From NCBI GenBank assembly GCA_030696235.1, contig JAUYSN010000387.1, positions 1 through 9,562 on the forward strand: a stretch of DNA of 9,562 bases, in the 5' to 3' direction. Position 1 is the stretch's first letter; each line of letters starts with the position of its first letter. The notes under the pieces were generated by a model that was given only the letters and a program-made list of their open reading frames with translations, made no database searches and was not told the origin of the DNA. This stretch comes from Sulfuricella sp. (GTDB taxonomy: Bacteria; Pseudomonadota; Gammaproteobacteria; Burkholderiales; Sulfuricellaceae). The position numbers and the translations under genes are program-made. This document shows positions 1 through 8,523 of this stretch, piece after piece.

Positions 1-1532
<1,532 letters not shown>

Positions 1533-1541
1533 GGAAAACCG

Positions 1542-2051
1542 ATGCGGAATGTGCTGACCGGATTCATCCTGACCCTGTTGCTTGCCGCTTGCGGCTTCCA
1601 GTTGCGCGGCGTGGCGAGTCTGCCGTTCGAGTCCCTGTACGTGGACGGTGGCGGCAATCCCGCGCTGGCGGCGGAGATCAGCCGGGCGATTCGTTCCGGG
1701 ACGCAGACCAGGCTCACCGACAAGGCCGAAGACGCGCAGGCGGTGCTGCAGGTGCAGGGGGCCGCACGGGAAAAACGCATTCTGGCGCTGAGCGGCGCTG
1801 GGCGGGTAAGGGAATATGAGTTGATTTACCGCGTCGGCTTCCGCTTGCTGGACAAGGGGGGCCGTGACCTGATGGCCGCCCAGCCCATCGAATTGAGGCG
1901 CGCCATGCTCTATGACGATGCCCAGGTCTTGGCGAAGGAGCAGGAAGAGGTGCTGCTCTACCGCGACATGCAGAACGATGTGCTCGGCCAGCTGATGCGG
2001 CGCCTGGCCGCGGCGAAGCTTCAACCGGCAGATGCCCCGGCTCAACGCTGA
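1542..2051 (+). CDS. lptE: LPS-assembly lipoprotein LptE
   Basis: Outer-membrane lipoprotein that plugs the LptD barrel and takes part in inserting LPS into the outer leaflet. The 169-residue product has a lipoprotein signal peptide: a short basic start (MRN), a hydrophobic stretch and a lipobox LAAC with the acylated Cys at residue 17. The mature protein begins with CGFQLRG, the typical LptE N-terminus. The rest is the poorly conserved alpha/beta LptE fold. The protein is somewhat shorter than E. coli LptE (about 193 aa), which is common in this variable family. The start is supported by AAGGA at 1531-1535, six bases upstream and overlapping the leuS stop. The 3' end overlaps holA by 20 nt. 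Placement between leuS and holA, as in E. coli (former name rlpB), makes the call firm. Confidence 0.94.
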   Translation: MRNVLTGFILTLLLAACGFQLRGVASLPFESLYVDGGGNPALAAEISRAIRSGTQTRLTDKAEDAQAVLQVQGAAREKRILALSGAGRVREYELIYRVGFRLLDKGGRDLMAAQPIELRRAMLYDDAQVLAKEQEEVLLYRDMQNDVLGQLMRRLAAAKLQPADAPAQR

Positions 2052-3039
2052 TCAGCTGGCCGCGCATTTGCAGCGCGGCCTCGCGCCGTTGTACCTGATT
2101 TACGGCGACGAGCCGCTGCTGGCGCTGGAGGCCGCCGATGCGATCCGCGCCAAAGCGCGGCAGGAGGGCCATGCCGAGCGCGAGGTGTTTACGGTCGAGC
2201 CCGGCTTCAGCTGGCAGAACCTGCTGGCGAGCGGCAACAGCCTGTCGCTCTTCGCGACCAGGCGTATCATTGAAATTCGCATCCCCACCGGCAAGCCGGG
2301 CACGGAGGGCGGCCAGGCGCTGCAGGACTATTGCGCGCGCTTGCCGGATGACACCATCACCGTGGTGACTTGCCCCAAGCTTGACAAGCAGGCGCAGGCG
2401 ACGAAATGGTTCAAGGCGCTGGAGCAGGCCGGCACGGCGATACCGGTTTATCCGGTAGAGCGGCCGCGACTGCCGCAATGGATAGCGGTGCGGCTGGCGG
2501 CGCAGAAACAGCGTGCCGACGCGACGACCTTGCAGTTTCTGGCTGACCGCGTCGAGGGCAATCTCTTGGCGGCACACCAGGAAATCCAGAAGCTCGGGTT
2601 GCTGTTTCCCGAAGGAGCGCTGAATTTTGACCAGGTTCGCGAAGCGGTGCTGGATGTCTCGCGCTATGATGTGTTTAATCTCTCCGATGCCATGCTGGCA
2701 GGAGATGCCGTGCGCCTGGCGCGGATTCTGGAAGGACTGAAAGGCGAGGGCGTGGCGCCGACGCTGGCACTGTGGGCGCTGACCCAGGAAATCCGCACCC
2801 TGGCGCGGCTCAAGCTGGGCCAGCGCAAGGGTGCCGCCCTGCCGCAGCTGCTCCGCGAGGCGCGGGTATGGGAATCCCGCCAAGGCCTGGTGCAGCGCGC
2901 ACTGGGCCGGCTGAGCGAAACCCGGCTGGTGGCCGGCTTGAAGCAGGCCGCGGCGCTGGACCGGATGATCAAGGGTCTGGCCCGCGGCGACGTGTGGGAC
3001 GAGTTGTTGCAATTGGGGCTGGGGATAGCCCGAACTTGA
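2032..3039 (+). CDS. holA: DNA polymerase III subunit delta
   Basis: Delta subunit of the clamp-loader complex, which opens the beta sliding clamp at the replication fork. The product has 335 residues (E. coli about 343). The N-terminal domain starts with [27 protein letters not shown], in which the GDEPLL element is typical of bacterial delta. The clamp-contacting segment SLSLF lies at residues 70-74, so Leu73 and Phe74 align with the pair that E. coli delta inserts into beta. Further family landmarks are LPQWIAVRL, the [17 protein letters not shown] helix and, near the C-terminus, [14 protein letters not shown]. Its start codon lies inside lptE, 20 nt before that gene's stop, with no strong Shine-Dalgarno sequence visible, so translation is probably coupled to lptE. 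The recognition is based on motifs and on the lptE-holA neighbourhood. Confidence 0.95.
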   Translation: MPRLNADQLAAHLQRGLAPLYLIYGDEPLLALEAADAIRAKARQEGHAEREVFTVEPGFSWQNLLASGNSLSLFATRRIIEIRIPTGKPGTEGGQALQDYCARLPDDTITVVTCPKLDKQAQATKWFKALEQAGTAIPVYPVERPRLPQWIAVRLAAQKQRADATTLQFLADRVEGNLLAAHQEIQKLGLLFPEGALNFDQVREAVLDVSRYDVFNLSDAMLAGDAVRLARILEGLKGEGVAPTLALWALTQEIRTLARLKLGQRKGAALPQLLREARVWESRQGLVQRALGRLSETRLVAGLKQAAALDRMIKGLARGDVWDELLQLGLGIART

Positions 3040-3044
3040 AACGG

Positions 3045-3051
3045 AAAAGGG
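3045..3051 (+). promoter_or_regulatory. Ribosome binding site that decides the proA start
   Basis: The purine run AAAAGGG ends 7 nt before ATG 3059, an ideal distance. It would be only 1 nt before the in-frame GTG at 3053. ATG 3059 is therefore preferred over the longer reading. Confidence 0.7.
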
Positions 3052-3058
3052 TGTGAAC

Positions 3059-4315
3059 ATGGACATCAAAGCTTACATGCAAACCGTCGGCCAGCAGGCA
3101 CGCGCGGCTTCCCGTCTGATGGCGAAGGCCGACACCAATGCCAAGAACAAGGCGCTGACGGCGATGGCCGCGGCGATCCAGCGCGATGCCGCCAAGCTGA
3201 TCGCGGCGAATGCCAGGGATCTGGCCGAAGCCAGGGAAGCCGGCCTGGAAGAGGCCCTGCTCGACCGCCTGACCCTGACCGAAAAAGGCGTTGCCGGCAT
3301 GGCGGAGGGGCTGTTGCAGATTGCGGCCCTGCCTGATCCGGTGGGCGAGATCACCGGCCTCAACTATCGCCCTTCCGGCATCCAGGTCGGCAAGATGCGC
3401 GTGCCGCTGGGCGTGATCGGCATCATCTACGAGGCCCGTCCCAACGTCACTGCCGACGCCGCCGGCTTGTGCCTGAAGGCGGGCAACGCGGCGATTCTGC
3501 GTGGCGGCTCCGAGGCGATCCACTCCAACCAGGCGATCGCCGCCTGCGTGCGCGAAGGGCTGGCCGCGGCCGGGTTGCCGGCGACGGCGGTGCAGGTGAT
3601 AGAAACCACCGATCGCGCCGCAGTGGGCGAGCTGATCACCATGAAGGAATTCGTCGACGTGATCGTGCCGCGCGGCGGCAAGGGGCTGATCGAGCGTCTG
3701 ATCGCCGAGGCGCGCATCCCGGTGATCAAGCACCTGCACGGCGTGTGCCATGTTTACATCGATGACAAGGCAGACCTGGACAAGGCGATCCGGATCGCCG
3801 ACAACGCCAAGACCAGCCGTTACGGCACCTGCAACACCATGGAAACCCTGCTGGTTGCCGAAGGCGTGGCAAAACAGGTGCTGCCGCCACTGTGCAAGAT
3901 CTACCTGGACAAGGGCGTGGAGCTGCGCGGCTGCCCCGCTGCGCGCGCGATCATCCCGCAGATGAAGGAAGCCACCGAGGAAGACTGGCACACCGAGTAC
4001 CTTGCGCCCATCCTTTCGGTGCGGGTGGTGAAGGATCTCGATGCTGCGATCGAACATATCAACACCTACAGCTCGCAGCACACCGAGTCCATAGTCACCG
4101 AGGACTACAGCCGGGCGCGCCGTTTCCTGCGCGAGGTGGATTCCAGCTCGGTAATGGTAAACGCCTCGACCCGCTTCGCCGACGGTTTCGAATATGGGCT
4201 GGGAGCGGAAATCGGCATTTCCACCGACAAGATACACGCACGCGGCCCGGTCGGGCTGGAAGGACTGACCAGCCAGAAATTCATCGTGCTGGGTGATGGG
4301 CAGATTCGTGTATAA
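3059..4315 (+). CDS. proA: Gamma-glutamyl phosphate reductase
   Basis: NADPH-dependent reduction of gamma-glutamyl phosphate to glutamate-5-semialdehyde, the second step of proline synthesis from glutamate. The 418-residue product (E. coli 417) is an aldehyde-dehydrogenase-superfamily enzyme. Visible landmarks are the cofactor-domain segment IYEARPNVT (about residues 123-131), [26 protein letters not shown], the catalytic-cysteine motif TCNTMET with Cys258, and the C-terminal [10 protein letters not shown] plus [18 protein letters not shown]. All key elements are intact. The frame also offers GTG 3053, but the Shine-Dalgarno spacing favours ATG 3059. The gene follows holA by 19 nt, and no proB (glutamate 5-kinase) is adjacent, so the usual proBA pairing of E. 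coli is broken here. Its partner must be elsewhere in the genome. Confidence 0.97.
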   Translation: MDIKAYMQTVGQQARAASRLMAKADTNAKNKALTAMAAAIQRDAAKLIAANARDLAEAREAGLEEALLDRLTLTEKGVAGMAEGLLQIAALPDPVGEITGLNYRPSGIQVGKMRVPLGVIGIIYEARPNVTADAAGLCLKAGNAAILRGGSEAIHSNQAIAACVREGLAAAGLPATAVQVIETTDRAAVGELITMKEFVDVIVPRGGKGLIERLIAEARIPVIKHLHGVCHVYIDDKADLDKAIRIADNAKTSRYGTCNTMETLLVAEGVAKQVLPPLCKIYLDKGVELRGCPAARAIIPQMKEATEEDWHTEYLAPILSVRVVKDLDAAIEHINTYSSQHTESIVTEDYSRARRFLREVDSSSVMVNASTRFADGFEYGLGAEIGISTDKIHARGPVGLEGLTSQKFIVLGDGQIRV

Positions 4316-4330
4316 AAACGCATTTTTACT

Positions 4331-4337
4331 AAGGAGG
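4331..4337 (+). promoter_or_regulatory. Strong Shine-Dalgarno for the small acidic protein
   Basis: A perfect AAGGAGG lies 5 nt before ATG 4343. It is the best ribosome binding site in the window and is good evidence that the short gene after it is translated. Confidence 0.8.
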
Positions 4338-4342
4338 GCGGT

Positions 4343-4621
4343 ATGACGATCAACATTCCAGAAACTCCAGCCGGGTACGACCAAACCCGGATCATCGAAC
4401 GACCGGACGGTTTTTACTGGCAGGACAAGGAAACCGACGAGGCGTTCGGGCCATTCCCGTCGCTGTTGGAGGCGGTGCAGGACATGGAATACAGAGCCGA
4501 CTCCGATTACGAGCCCGGCGAGTCGCTGGCGGAGGTGGAGGCGGAAATCGGCATTGCGGACTGGAACGACCCCGATACCGGCCTGCCTGCTGAGGAAACG
4601 CATCACATTGAAGATCACTGA
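4343..4621 (+). CDS. Small, strongly acidic protein of unknown function
   Basis: I do not recognise a named family. The 92-residue product has no signal peptide, membrane segment or cysteines. By count it has about 25 Asp/Glu against 4 Lys/Arg, so it should be a soluble, highly acidic cytoplasmic protein. The first half carries an aromatic, beta-like segment (RPDGFYWQDKETDEAFGPF, about residues 20-38) followed by a predicted helix (SLLEAVQDMEYRA). The second half is acidic and Pro/Gly-containing (ADWNDPDTGLPAEE) and ends in HHIEDH. It sits 27 nt after proA with a perfect AAGGAGG and codon use like its neighbours, and 89 nt before the nadD start, in a gap filled by repeats. It is a real gene by translation signal and frame quality. 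Its role cannot be inferred beyond co-expression with proA. Confidence 0.85.
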   Translation: MTINIPETPAGYDQTRIIERPDGFYWQDKETDEAFGPFPSLLEAVQDMEYRADSDYEPGESLAEVEAEIGIADWNDPDTGLPAEETHHIEDH

Positions 4622-4629
4622 TAAGGGGG

Positions 4630-4707
4630 GAATGGGTGATGAGGAATGGGTAAGTGGTGAGCGGTAGGATGGCCATGCCCATCACCCATCACCCATCACC
4701 CATCACC
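4630..4707 (+). repeat. Opposed heptanucleotide arrays upstream of nadD
   Basis: The right half (4678-4705) is four perfect tandem copies of CCCATCA plus a partial fifth. The left half (4630-4671) can be cut into six degenerate heptads of the reverse-complement type TGATGGG: GAATGGG, TGATGAG, GAATGGG, TAAGTGG, TGAGCGG, TAGGATG. The two halves meet near the palindrome ATGGCCAT (4669-4676), so the whole can fold as an imperfect hairpin. No protein-coding role is evident for the left half. The right half may be read as the extreme N-terminus of NadD if an upstream start is used. Confidence 0.8.
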
Positions 4708-4710
4708 AGA

Positions 4711-5364
4711 ATGTCACCTCCTATCGGCATACTCGGCGGCACATTCGATCCCGTTCATTTCGGCCATCTGCGGCTGGCTCAGGAGCTGGCGGAAGGGTTG
4801 GCTCTGAGCGAGGTGCGATTCATTCCCGCGGGGCTGCCACCGCACCGCACCCCACCCTTCGCCTCGCCGCAACAGCGGCTGGAAATGGGTCGTCTGGGCA
4901 TTGCCGGCAACCCGTTGTTCTCGCTCGACGAGCGGGAAATCTTCAAGCCGACCCCCGGCTACACCGTGGAAACCCTGCTGGATTTGCGCCGGGAGCTGGG
5001 CGTGATGCAGCCGCTGTGCCTGTTCATGGGCGCGGACGCTTTTCTCGGCCTGACTACCTGGCACCGCTGGCGCGAGTTGTTCGACCTGACCCATATCGTG
5101 GTGGCGCAGCGTCCTAGCGTGGCCGGCATTACCCGGGCCGCCGCAGCCCTGCCCGCCGAGCTGCTGGATGAACTCAATCGGCGCCTGACCAATGAACCGG
5201 AAGCCTTATATGATGCCCCATCCGGCGCCATCCTCGTCCACCCGGTCACGGCGCTCGATATTTCCGCCACGCAAATTCGCCGCGATCTCGCCGCCGGACG
5301 CAGTCCGCGTTATTTGCTCCCCGACGCGGTTCTCGATTATATTCAGACAAATGGACTCTATTAA
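4711..5364 (+). CDS. nadD: Nicotinate-nucleotide adenylyltransferase
   Basis: Transfers AMP from ATP to nicotinate mononucleotide, giving deamido-NAD, an essential step of NAD synthesis. From ATG 4711 the product has 217 residues (E. coli 213) and begins MSPPIGILGGTFDPVH. The nucleotidyltransferase motif GGTFDPVHFGHL is at about residues 9-20, and the second ATP-binding motif ISATQIRR is at 184-191. FMGADAFLGLTTWHRW is the typical central segment. The start is uncertain. ATG 4711 fits the family length but has no Shine-Dalgarno sequence, only heptad repeats upstream. ATG 4675 has TAGGA at a workable distance and would add 12 residues encoded by the repeat. GTG 4654 and ATG 4669 are also in frame. 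The gene ends 8 nt before rsfS, the same pairing as in many bacteria. Confidence 0.95.
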   Translation: MSPPIGILGGTFDPVHFGHLRLAQELAEGLALSEVRFIPAGLPPHRTPPFASPQQRLEMGRLGIAGNPLFSLDEREIFKPTPGYTVETLLDLRRELGVMQPLCLFMGADAFLGLTTWHRWRELFDLTHIVVAQRPSVAGITRAAAALPAELLDELNRRLTNEPEALYDAPSGAILVHPVTALDISATQIRRDLAAGRSPRYLLPDAVLDYIQTNGLY

Positions 5365-5372
5365 GGACACCA

Positions 5373-5741
5373 ATGGAACTTGAAGCTATGAAACAGGCGG
5401 TAATTGCCGCGCTGGAAGACATCAAGGCGCGCGATATCGTGGTGATGGATGTGCGCAAGCTCACCAGCATGACCGATTACATGATCGTTGCCAGCGCCGA
5501 TTCCAACCGTCAGACCCGGGCGCTGGCCGATAACGTGCAGAAAAAGCTCAAGGAAGCCGGTGCGCATGTGCTGGGCGTGGAGGGTGAGGGAACCGGCGAG
5601 TGGGTGCTGGTGGACCTGGGGTCGGTGGTCGTTCACATCATGCAGCCCACGGTACGGGAATATTACAATCTCGAGCAATTGTGGGGCGGCCCGGTTATGG
5701 GCAAGAAACCTAAATTGGCGGAACCCACGGTTCAGCCGTGA
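5373..5741 (+). CDS. rsfS: Ribosomal silencing factor RsfS
   Basis: Binds uL14 on the large ribosomal subunit and blocks subunit joining, lowering translation when nutrients are scarce (formerly YbeB, Iojap family). The product has 122 residues (E. coli about 105). The conserved core is [26 protein letters not shown] (26-51), followed by [23 protein letters not shown] (68-90) and [11 protein letters not shown] (95-105). The last 17 residues ([16 protein letters not shown] and neighbours) are a short basic/proline tail beyond the core. AAGGA at 5363-5367 lies 5 nt before the start and overlaps the nadD stop. The 3' end overlaps rlmH by 4 nt (GTGA), which points to coupled translation of two ribosome-related proteins. 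Confidence 0.96.
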   Translation: MELEAMKQAVIAALEDIKARDIVVMDVRKLTSMTDYMIVASADSNRQTRALADNVQKKLKEAGAHVLGVEGEGTGEWVLVDLGSVVVHIMQPTVREYYNLEQLWGGPVMGKKPKLAEPTVQP

Positions 5742-6208
5742 AACTGTTGATCCTGGCGGTCGGCCACAAAATGCCCGCCTGGGTGAATGAGGGCTTCGGG
5801 GAATATACCAAGCGCATGCCGCGCGAGGCCCGCATCGAACTGGTCGAGATCAAGCCGGAAAAGCGGGCCGGCGGAAAAACCAGGGAACAGGTCCACGAGG
5901 CAGAGCGGAGCCGCATCGAGGCCGCTCTGCCGGCCGATTGCGTCCGGGTTGTGCTGGATGAGCATGGCAAGGACTGGAGCACCCTGGAACTTGCCGATGA
6001 GCTGAAAGACTGGATGCGGGGCGGGCGCGACGTGGCTTTCGTCATCGGAGGCGCCGATGGCTTGCACCCGGAGGTGAAGCGCCAGGCCAACCGGCTCTGG
6101 TCCCTGTCCCGTCTGACGCTGCCCCATGGCCTGGTTCGGGTGGTCCTGGCGGAGCAGCTGTATCGTGCCGTGACGGTAATCCAGAACCACCCCTACCATC
6201 GGGAGTAA
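5738..6208 (+). CDS. rlmH: 23S rRNA (pseudouridine-1915-N3)-methyltransferase RlmH
   Basis: SPOUT-class, SAM-dependent enzyme that methylates pseudouridine 1915 in helix 69 of 23S rRNA on the assembled ribosome (formerly YbeA). The product has 156 residues (E. coli 155) and starts [20 protein letters not shown]. The SAM-binding trefoil knot is visible as FVIGGADGL (101-109), [23 protein letters not shown] (122-144) and the invariant C-terminus NHPYHRE (150-156). The start codon is GTG, overlapping the rsfS stop as GTGA. No in-frame alternative would keep the N-terminal MKL-VG strand. It follows rsfS as in most bacteria. Confidence 0.97.
   Translation: MKLLILAVGHKMPAWVNEGFGEYTKRMPREARIELVEIKPEKRAGGKTREQVHEAERSRIEAALPADCVRVVLDEHGKDWSTLELADELKDWMRGGRDVAFVIGGADGLHPEVKRQANRLWSLSRLTLPHGLVRVVLAEQLYRAVTVIQNHPYHRE
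6202..6205 (+). promoter_or_regulatory. Ribosome binding site supporting a TTG start for maf
   Basis: GGAG lies 7 nt before TTG 6213, inside the last codons of rlmH. No ATG or GTG is available nearby that would retain the N-terminal SRSPRR motif of the Maf product. Confidence 0.6.
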
Positions 6209-6212
6209 GGGT

Positions 6213-6830
6213 TTGAAATCAGTTAAAAAAATTTACCTGGCTTCGCGCTCGCCGCGGCGGCGCGAGTTGCTCATGCAAATCGGCGTCGGCTTCGAACTGT
6301 TGCTGCTTCGGGACGACTTGGCGCGTGGCAAGGATGTGGACGAGAGCCCCCTGCCCGGCGAGAACCCGCATGACTTCGTGCTGCGTGTCAGTCACGCCAA
6401 GGCCGAGGCCGGCTGGTTGCACGTGCAGCAGCGCAGGCTGCCGTTTTTTCCCGTGCTGGCGGCAGATACGGCGGTGGTGCTGAACGACAGGATCATGGGC
6501 AAACCCGCGAACCGGGACGAAGCCATGGAGATGTTGCAGGCTTTGTCGGGAAAAAGGCATGAAGTGCTCACTGCCGTGGCGGTGGCGAATGCAGGCAGAA
6601 TCGAGCAAAAGCTGTCAGCCTCTATCGTACAATTCGGCAAGCTGACCGATCGTGCCGTTCGTCGTTATGCCATGACCGGCGAACCGCTCGACAAGGCTGG
6701 CGCTTACGCGATCCAGGGGTATGCGGCGGCGTTCATCGAGAAAATCGAGGGCAGCTACTCCGGCGTGATGGGGCTGCCGCTATACGAAACGGCGGAGCTG
6801 CTGGCGCAGTTCGGCATTGAGGTTTTATAA
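6213..6830 (+). CDS. maf: Maf family nucleoside triphosphate pyrophosphatase (dTTP/UTP type)
   Basis: Hydrolyses non-canonical or excess nucleoside triphosphates to monophosphates. The product has 205 residues with the Maf signature YLASRSPRRRELL (about 8-20), the catalytic AADTAVVL (83-90) and GKP (96-98), then LSGKRHEVLTAVAV, EPLDKAGAYAIQG and a late GSYSGVMGLPLYE. The Asp-Thr pair in ADT matches the YhdE-type (dTTP/UTP) subgroup rather than the YceF type, which has SDQ there. The start is TTG 6213, because the next ATG (6273) would remove the SPRR motif. The 4-nt gap after rlmH suggests one transcript. In E. coli this gene is next to rng, and here too rng follows, after a 166-nt gap holding a repeat. 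Specific substrate preference is inferred from the motif only. Confidence 0.93.
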   Translation: MKSVKKIYLASRSPRRRELLMQIGVGFELLLLRDDLARGKDVDESPLPGENPHDFVLRVSHAKAEAGWLHVQQRRLPFFPVLAADTAVVLNDRIMGKPANRDEAMEMLQALSGKRHEVLTAVAVANAGRIEQKLSASIVQFGKLTDRAVRRYAMTGEPLDKAGAYAIQGYAAAFIEKIEGSYSGVMGLPLYETAELLAQFGIEVL

Positions 6831-6846
6831 ATCTGAAAACAGTTCA

Positions 6847-6971
6847 AACCGCAGAGGACGCGGAGGTCGCAGAGGAAAAGCTATAAACCTACGCCGAATT
6901 TCCCTGTCAGTGAGCGTGCATGGCGTGTCATTTTTTTGAATTCCTCCGCGTCCTCTGCGCCCTCCGCGGTT
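6847..6971 (+). repeat. Inverted repeat of 9-mers upstream of rng (copy 1)
   Basis: Two 31-nt arms, 6847-6877 and 6941-6971, are inverted repeats matching at 26 of 31 positions by eye, with 63 nt between. Each arm is itself a tandem of three 9-mers of the form CGCRGAGGN (for example CGCAGAGGA, CGCGGAGGT), led by AAC. The element fills most of the 166-nt maf-rng gap. The spacer contains a T7 run (6931-6937) and no gene. It looks like a REP/MITE-type repeat rather than a classical terminator, because no U-tract follows the right arm. Confidence 0.85.
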
Positions 6972-6996
6972 CAATGAGTTTTTCCAAGATAAAAAT

Positions 6997-8448
6997 ATGA
7001 GCGAAGAAATACTGATCAACGTCACCCCGCAGGAAACCCGGGTGGCGGTCATGCAACAGGGTGTGGCCCAGGAAATCCATATCGAGCGCATCAGCAGCCG
7101 CGGTCTGGTGGGCAACATTTACGTCGGCCGGGTGTGTCGGGTGCTGCCGGGCATGCAGTCGGCATTCGTCGAGATTGGCCTGGAGCGCGCCGCCTTCCTC
7201 CATGTGGCGGACATCTGGCAGGAGCGCCAGGATGTGGAAACCCGGTTGATCGAGAAGATCCTGCACGAGGGGCAGACCCTGCTGGTGCAAGTGATCAAGG
7301 ACCCAATCAGCACCAAGGGCGCGCGCCTTTCCACCCAGATCAGCATCGCCGGACGCTTCCTGGTGTTTTTGCCGCAGGAGACCCACATCGGCATCTCCCA
7401 GCGCATCGAGGACGAAGCCGAGCGCGAGCTGCTGCGCGACAAGTTGCAGCACCTGTTGCAACCCGACGCGGGCGGCGGTTTCATCATCCGCACCATGGCG
7501 GAAGCGGCCTCCGACAGCGAGCTTGAGGCCGATATCGAGTACCTGCGCAAGCAGTGGCGCGACATCAACGACAAAGCCAAGAGCGCCAAGCCGACCACCA
7601 TGCTCTACCACGACCTGAATCTTTCGCTGCGGGTGCTGCGCGATTTCGTCAACGAGGAAACCATCCGCATCCGGGTGGATTCGCGCGAGACCTTCCAGAA
7701 AATGCAGGGTTTCGCCCTGGAGTACACCAGCAACGTCGTCGGCCTGCTCGAACATTATGCCGGCGAGCGTCCGCTGTTCGACCTGCATGGCGTGGAGAAC
7801 GAGATCGAGAAGGCGCTGGCGCGGCGCGTCGACCTGAAGTCCGGCGGCTACCTGATCATCGACCAGACCGAGGCGTTGACCACGGTGGACGTGAATACCG
7901 GCGGCTTCGTCGGCGGCCGCAATTTCGACGACACCATTTTCAAGACCAACCTCGAGGCGGCGCAGGCGATCGCGCGCCAACTGCGGCTGAGGAACCTCGG
8001 CGGCATCATCATCGTGGATTTTATCGACATGGACAACGAGGAGCACCAGGCATCGGTGCTGGCCGAGTTCAAGAAGACGCTGGCGAAGGACCGCACGCGC
8101 ATGACGGTGAACGGTTTCTCCGCGCTTGGCCTGGTGGAGATGACGCGCAAGCGCACCCGCGAGAGCCTGGCCCACATCCTGTGCGAGCCCTGCTGCACCT
8201 GTCAGGGGCGGGGGATTCTGAAGACGGCGCAGACGGTGTGCTACGACATCCTGCGCGAGCTGGTGCGCGAGGCGCGCCAGTTCAGCGCACGCGAGTTTCG
8301 CATCCTCGCTTCCCAGCAGGTGATCGACCTGTTTCTCGACGAGGAATCACAAAGTCTGGCGCAGCTGGGCGATTTCATCGGCAAGCCGATATATCTTCAG
8401 GTGGAAAATCAGTACAGTCAGGAGCAGTACGATATTGTGTTGATGTAG
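6997..8448 (+). CDS. rng: Ribonuclease G
   Basis: Single-strand-specific endoribonuclease of the RNase E/G family, which matures the 5' end of 16S rRNA and contributes to mRNA decay. The 483-residue product (E. coli 489) is RNase G rather than RNase E because it ends soon after the catalytic core and lacks the long C-terminal scaffold. In order: start MSEEILINVTPQETRVA, S1-type RNA-binding domain (about 38-120, GNIYVGRVCRVLPGMQSAFVEIG), sensor/RNase H-like region, DNase I-like domain with catalytic Asp298 (TTVDVNTGGFVG) and Asp341 (IIIVDFIDM), and a zinc-link Cys399-x-x-Cys402 (CCTC followed by QGRG). The spacing from 298 to 341 and to 399 equals that of RNase E residues 303, 346 and 404. No good Shine-Dalgarno sequence precedes ATG 6997, and a large inverted repeat ends 25 nt upstream. 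Confidence 0.97.
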   Translation: MSEEILINVTPQETRVAVMQQGVAQEIHIERISSRGLVGNIYVGRVCRVLPGMQSAFVEIGLERAAFLHVADIWQERQDVETRLIEKILHEGQTLLVQVIKDPISTKGARLSTQISIAGRFLVFLPQETHIGISQRIEDEAERELLRDKLQHLLQPDAGGGFIIRTMAEAASDSELEADIEYLRKQWRDINDKAKSAKPTTMLYHDLNLSLRVLRDFVNEETIRIRVDSRETFQKMQGFALEYTSNVVGLLEHYAGERPLFDLHGVENEIEKALARRVDLKSGGYLIIDQTEALTTVDVNTGGFVGGRNFDDTIFKTNLEAAQAIARQLRLRNLGGIIIVDFIDMDNEEHQASVLAEFKKTLAKDRTRMTVNGFSALGLVEMTRKRTRESLAHILCEPCCTCQGRGILKTAQTVCYDILRELVREARQFSAREFRILASQQVIDLFLDEESQSLAQLGDFIGKPIYLQVENQYSQEQYDIVLM

Positions 8449-8476
8449 GGCGGGCACGAACGCGCCCGCCGGTTTG
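8449..8476 (+). terminator. Rho-independent terminator after rng
   Basis: A perfect 7-bp GC stem, GGCGGGC (8449-8455) with GCCCGCC (8464-8470), has an 8-nt loop and is followed by GGTTTGTT. It starts immediately after the rng stop codon. The U-tract is short and interrupted, so strength is uncertain, but it is placed exactly where the plus-strand gene run ends and a convergent gene follows. Confidence 0.65.
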
Positions 8477-8481
8477 TTCTA

Positions 8482-8520
8482 GAAAAAGTTCAAGCCACAG
8501 AGAACACAGAGGTCACCGTG
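8482..8520 (+). repeat. Degenerate relative of the 9-mer repeat (copy 2)
   Basis: The segment from GAAAAAGTTCAAGCC through ACAGAGAACACAGAGGTCACC aligns by eye with 6836-6877 of copy 1, including the flanking AGTTCAA, with mostly G-to-A type differences. The opposite arm is not recognisable; a REP-like hairpin and the end of yggU lie there instead. Confidence 0.65.
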
Positions 8521-8523
8521 AAC

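Noticed and set aside
3053..3061. GTG 3053 as the proA start
   Set aside because: The Shine-Dalgarno sequence would be only 1 nt away, whereas ATG 3059 has the normal 7-nt spacing and gives the usual family length.
1714..3069. 451-codon minus-strand open frame across lptE and holA
   Set aside because: Antisense of two recognised genes, Arg/Pro/Gln-rich, with no known motif.
4314..4327. AAAAACGCATTTTT after proA as a terminator
   Set aside because: Only five A-T pairs around a 4-nt loop, too weak, and the next gene with a strong ribosome binding site follows at once.
2969..4618. 549-codon open frame on the minus strand across proA and the small acidic gene
   Set aside because: It is the antisense of well-identified plus-strand genes. 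Its His/Arg/Gly-rich composition and lack of any recognisable domain are typical of shadow frames in GC-rich DNA.
6831..6996. CRISPR-like or tRNA content in the maf-rng gap
   Set aside because: The repeats are inverted and contiguous 9-mers without unique spacers, and no cloverleaf or CCA-end pattern is present.
6928..8175. 415-codon minus-strand open frame across rng
   Set aside because: Lies opposite the strongly conserved RNase G catalytic domain. Its openness follows from GC-rich third positions.
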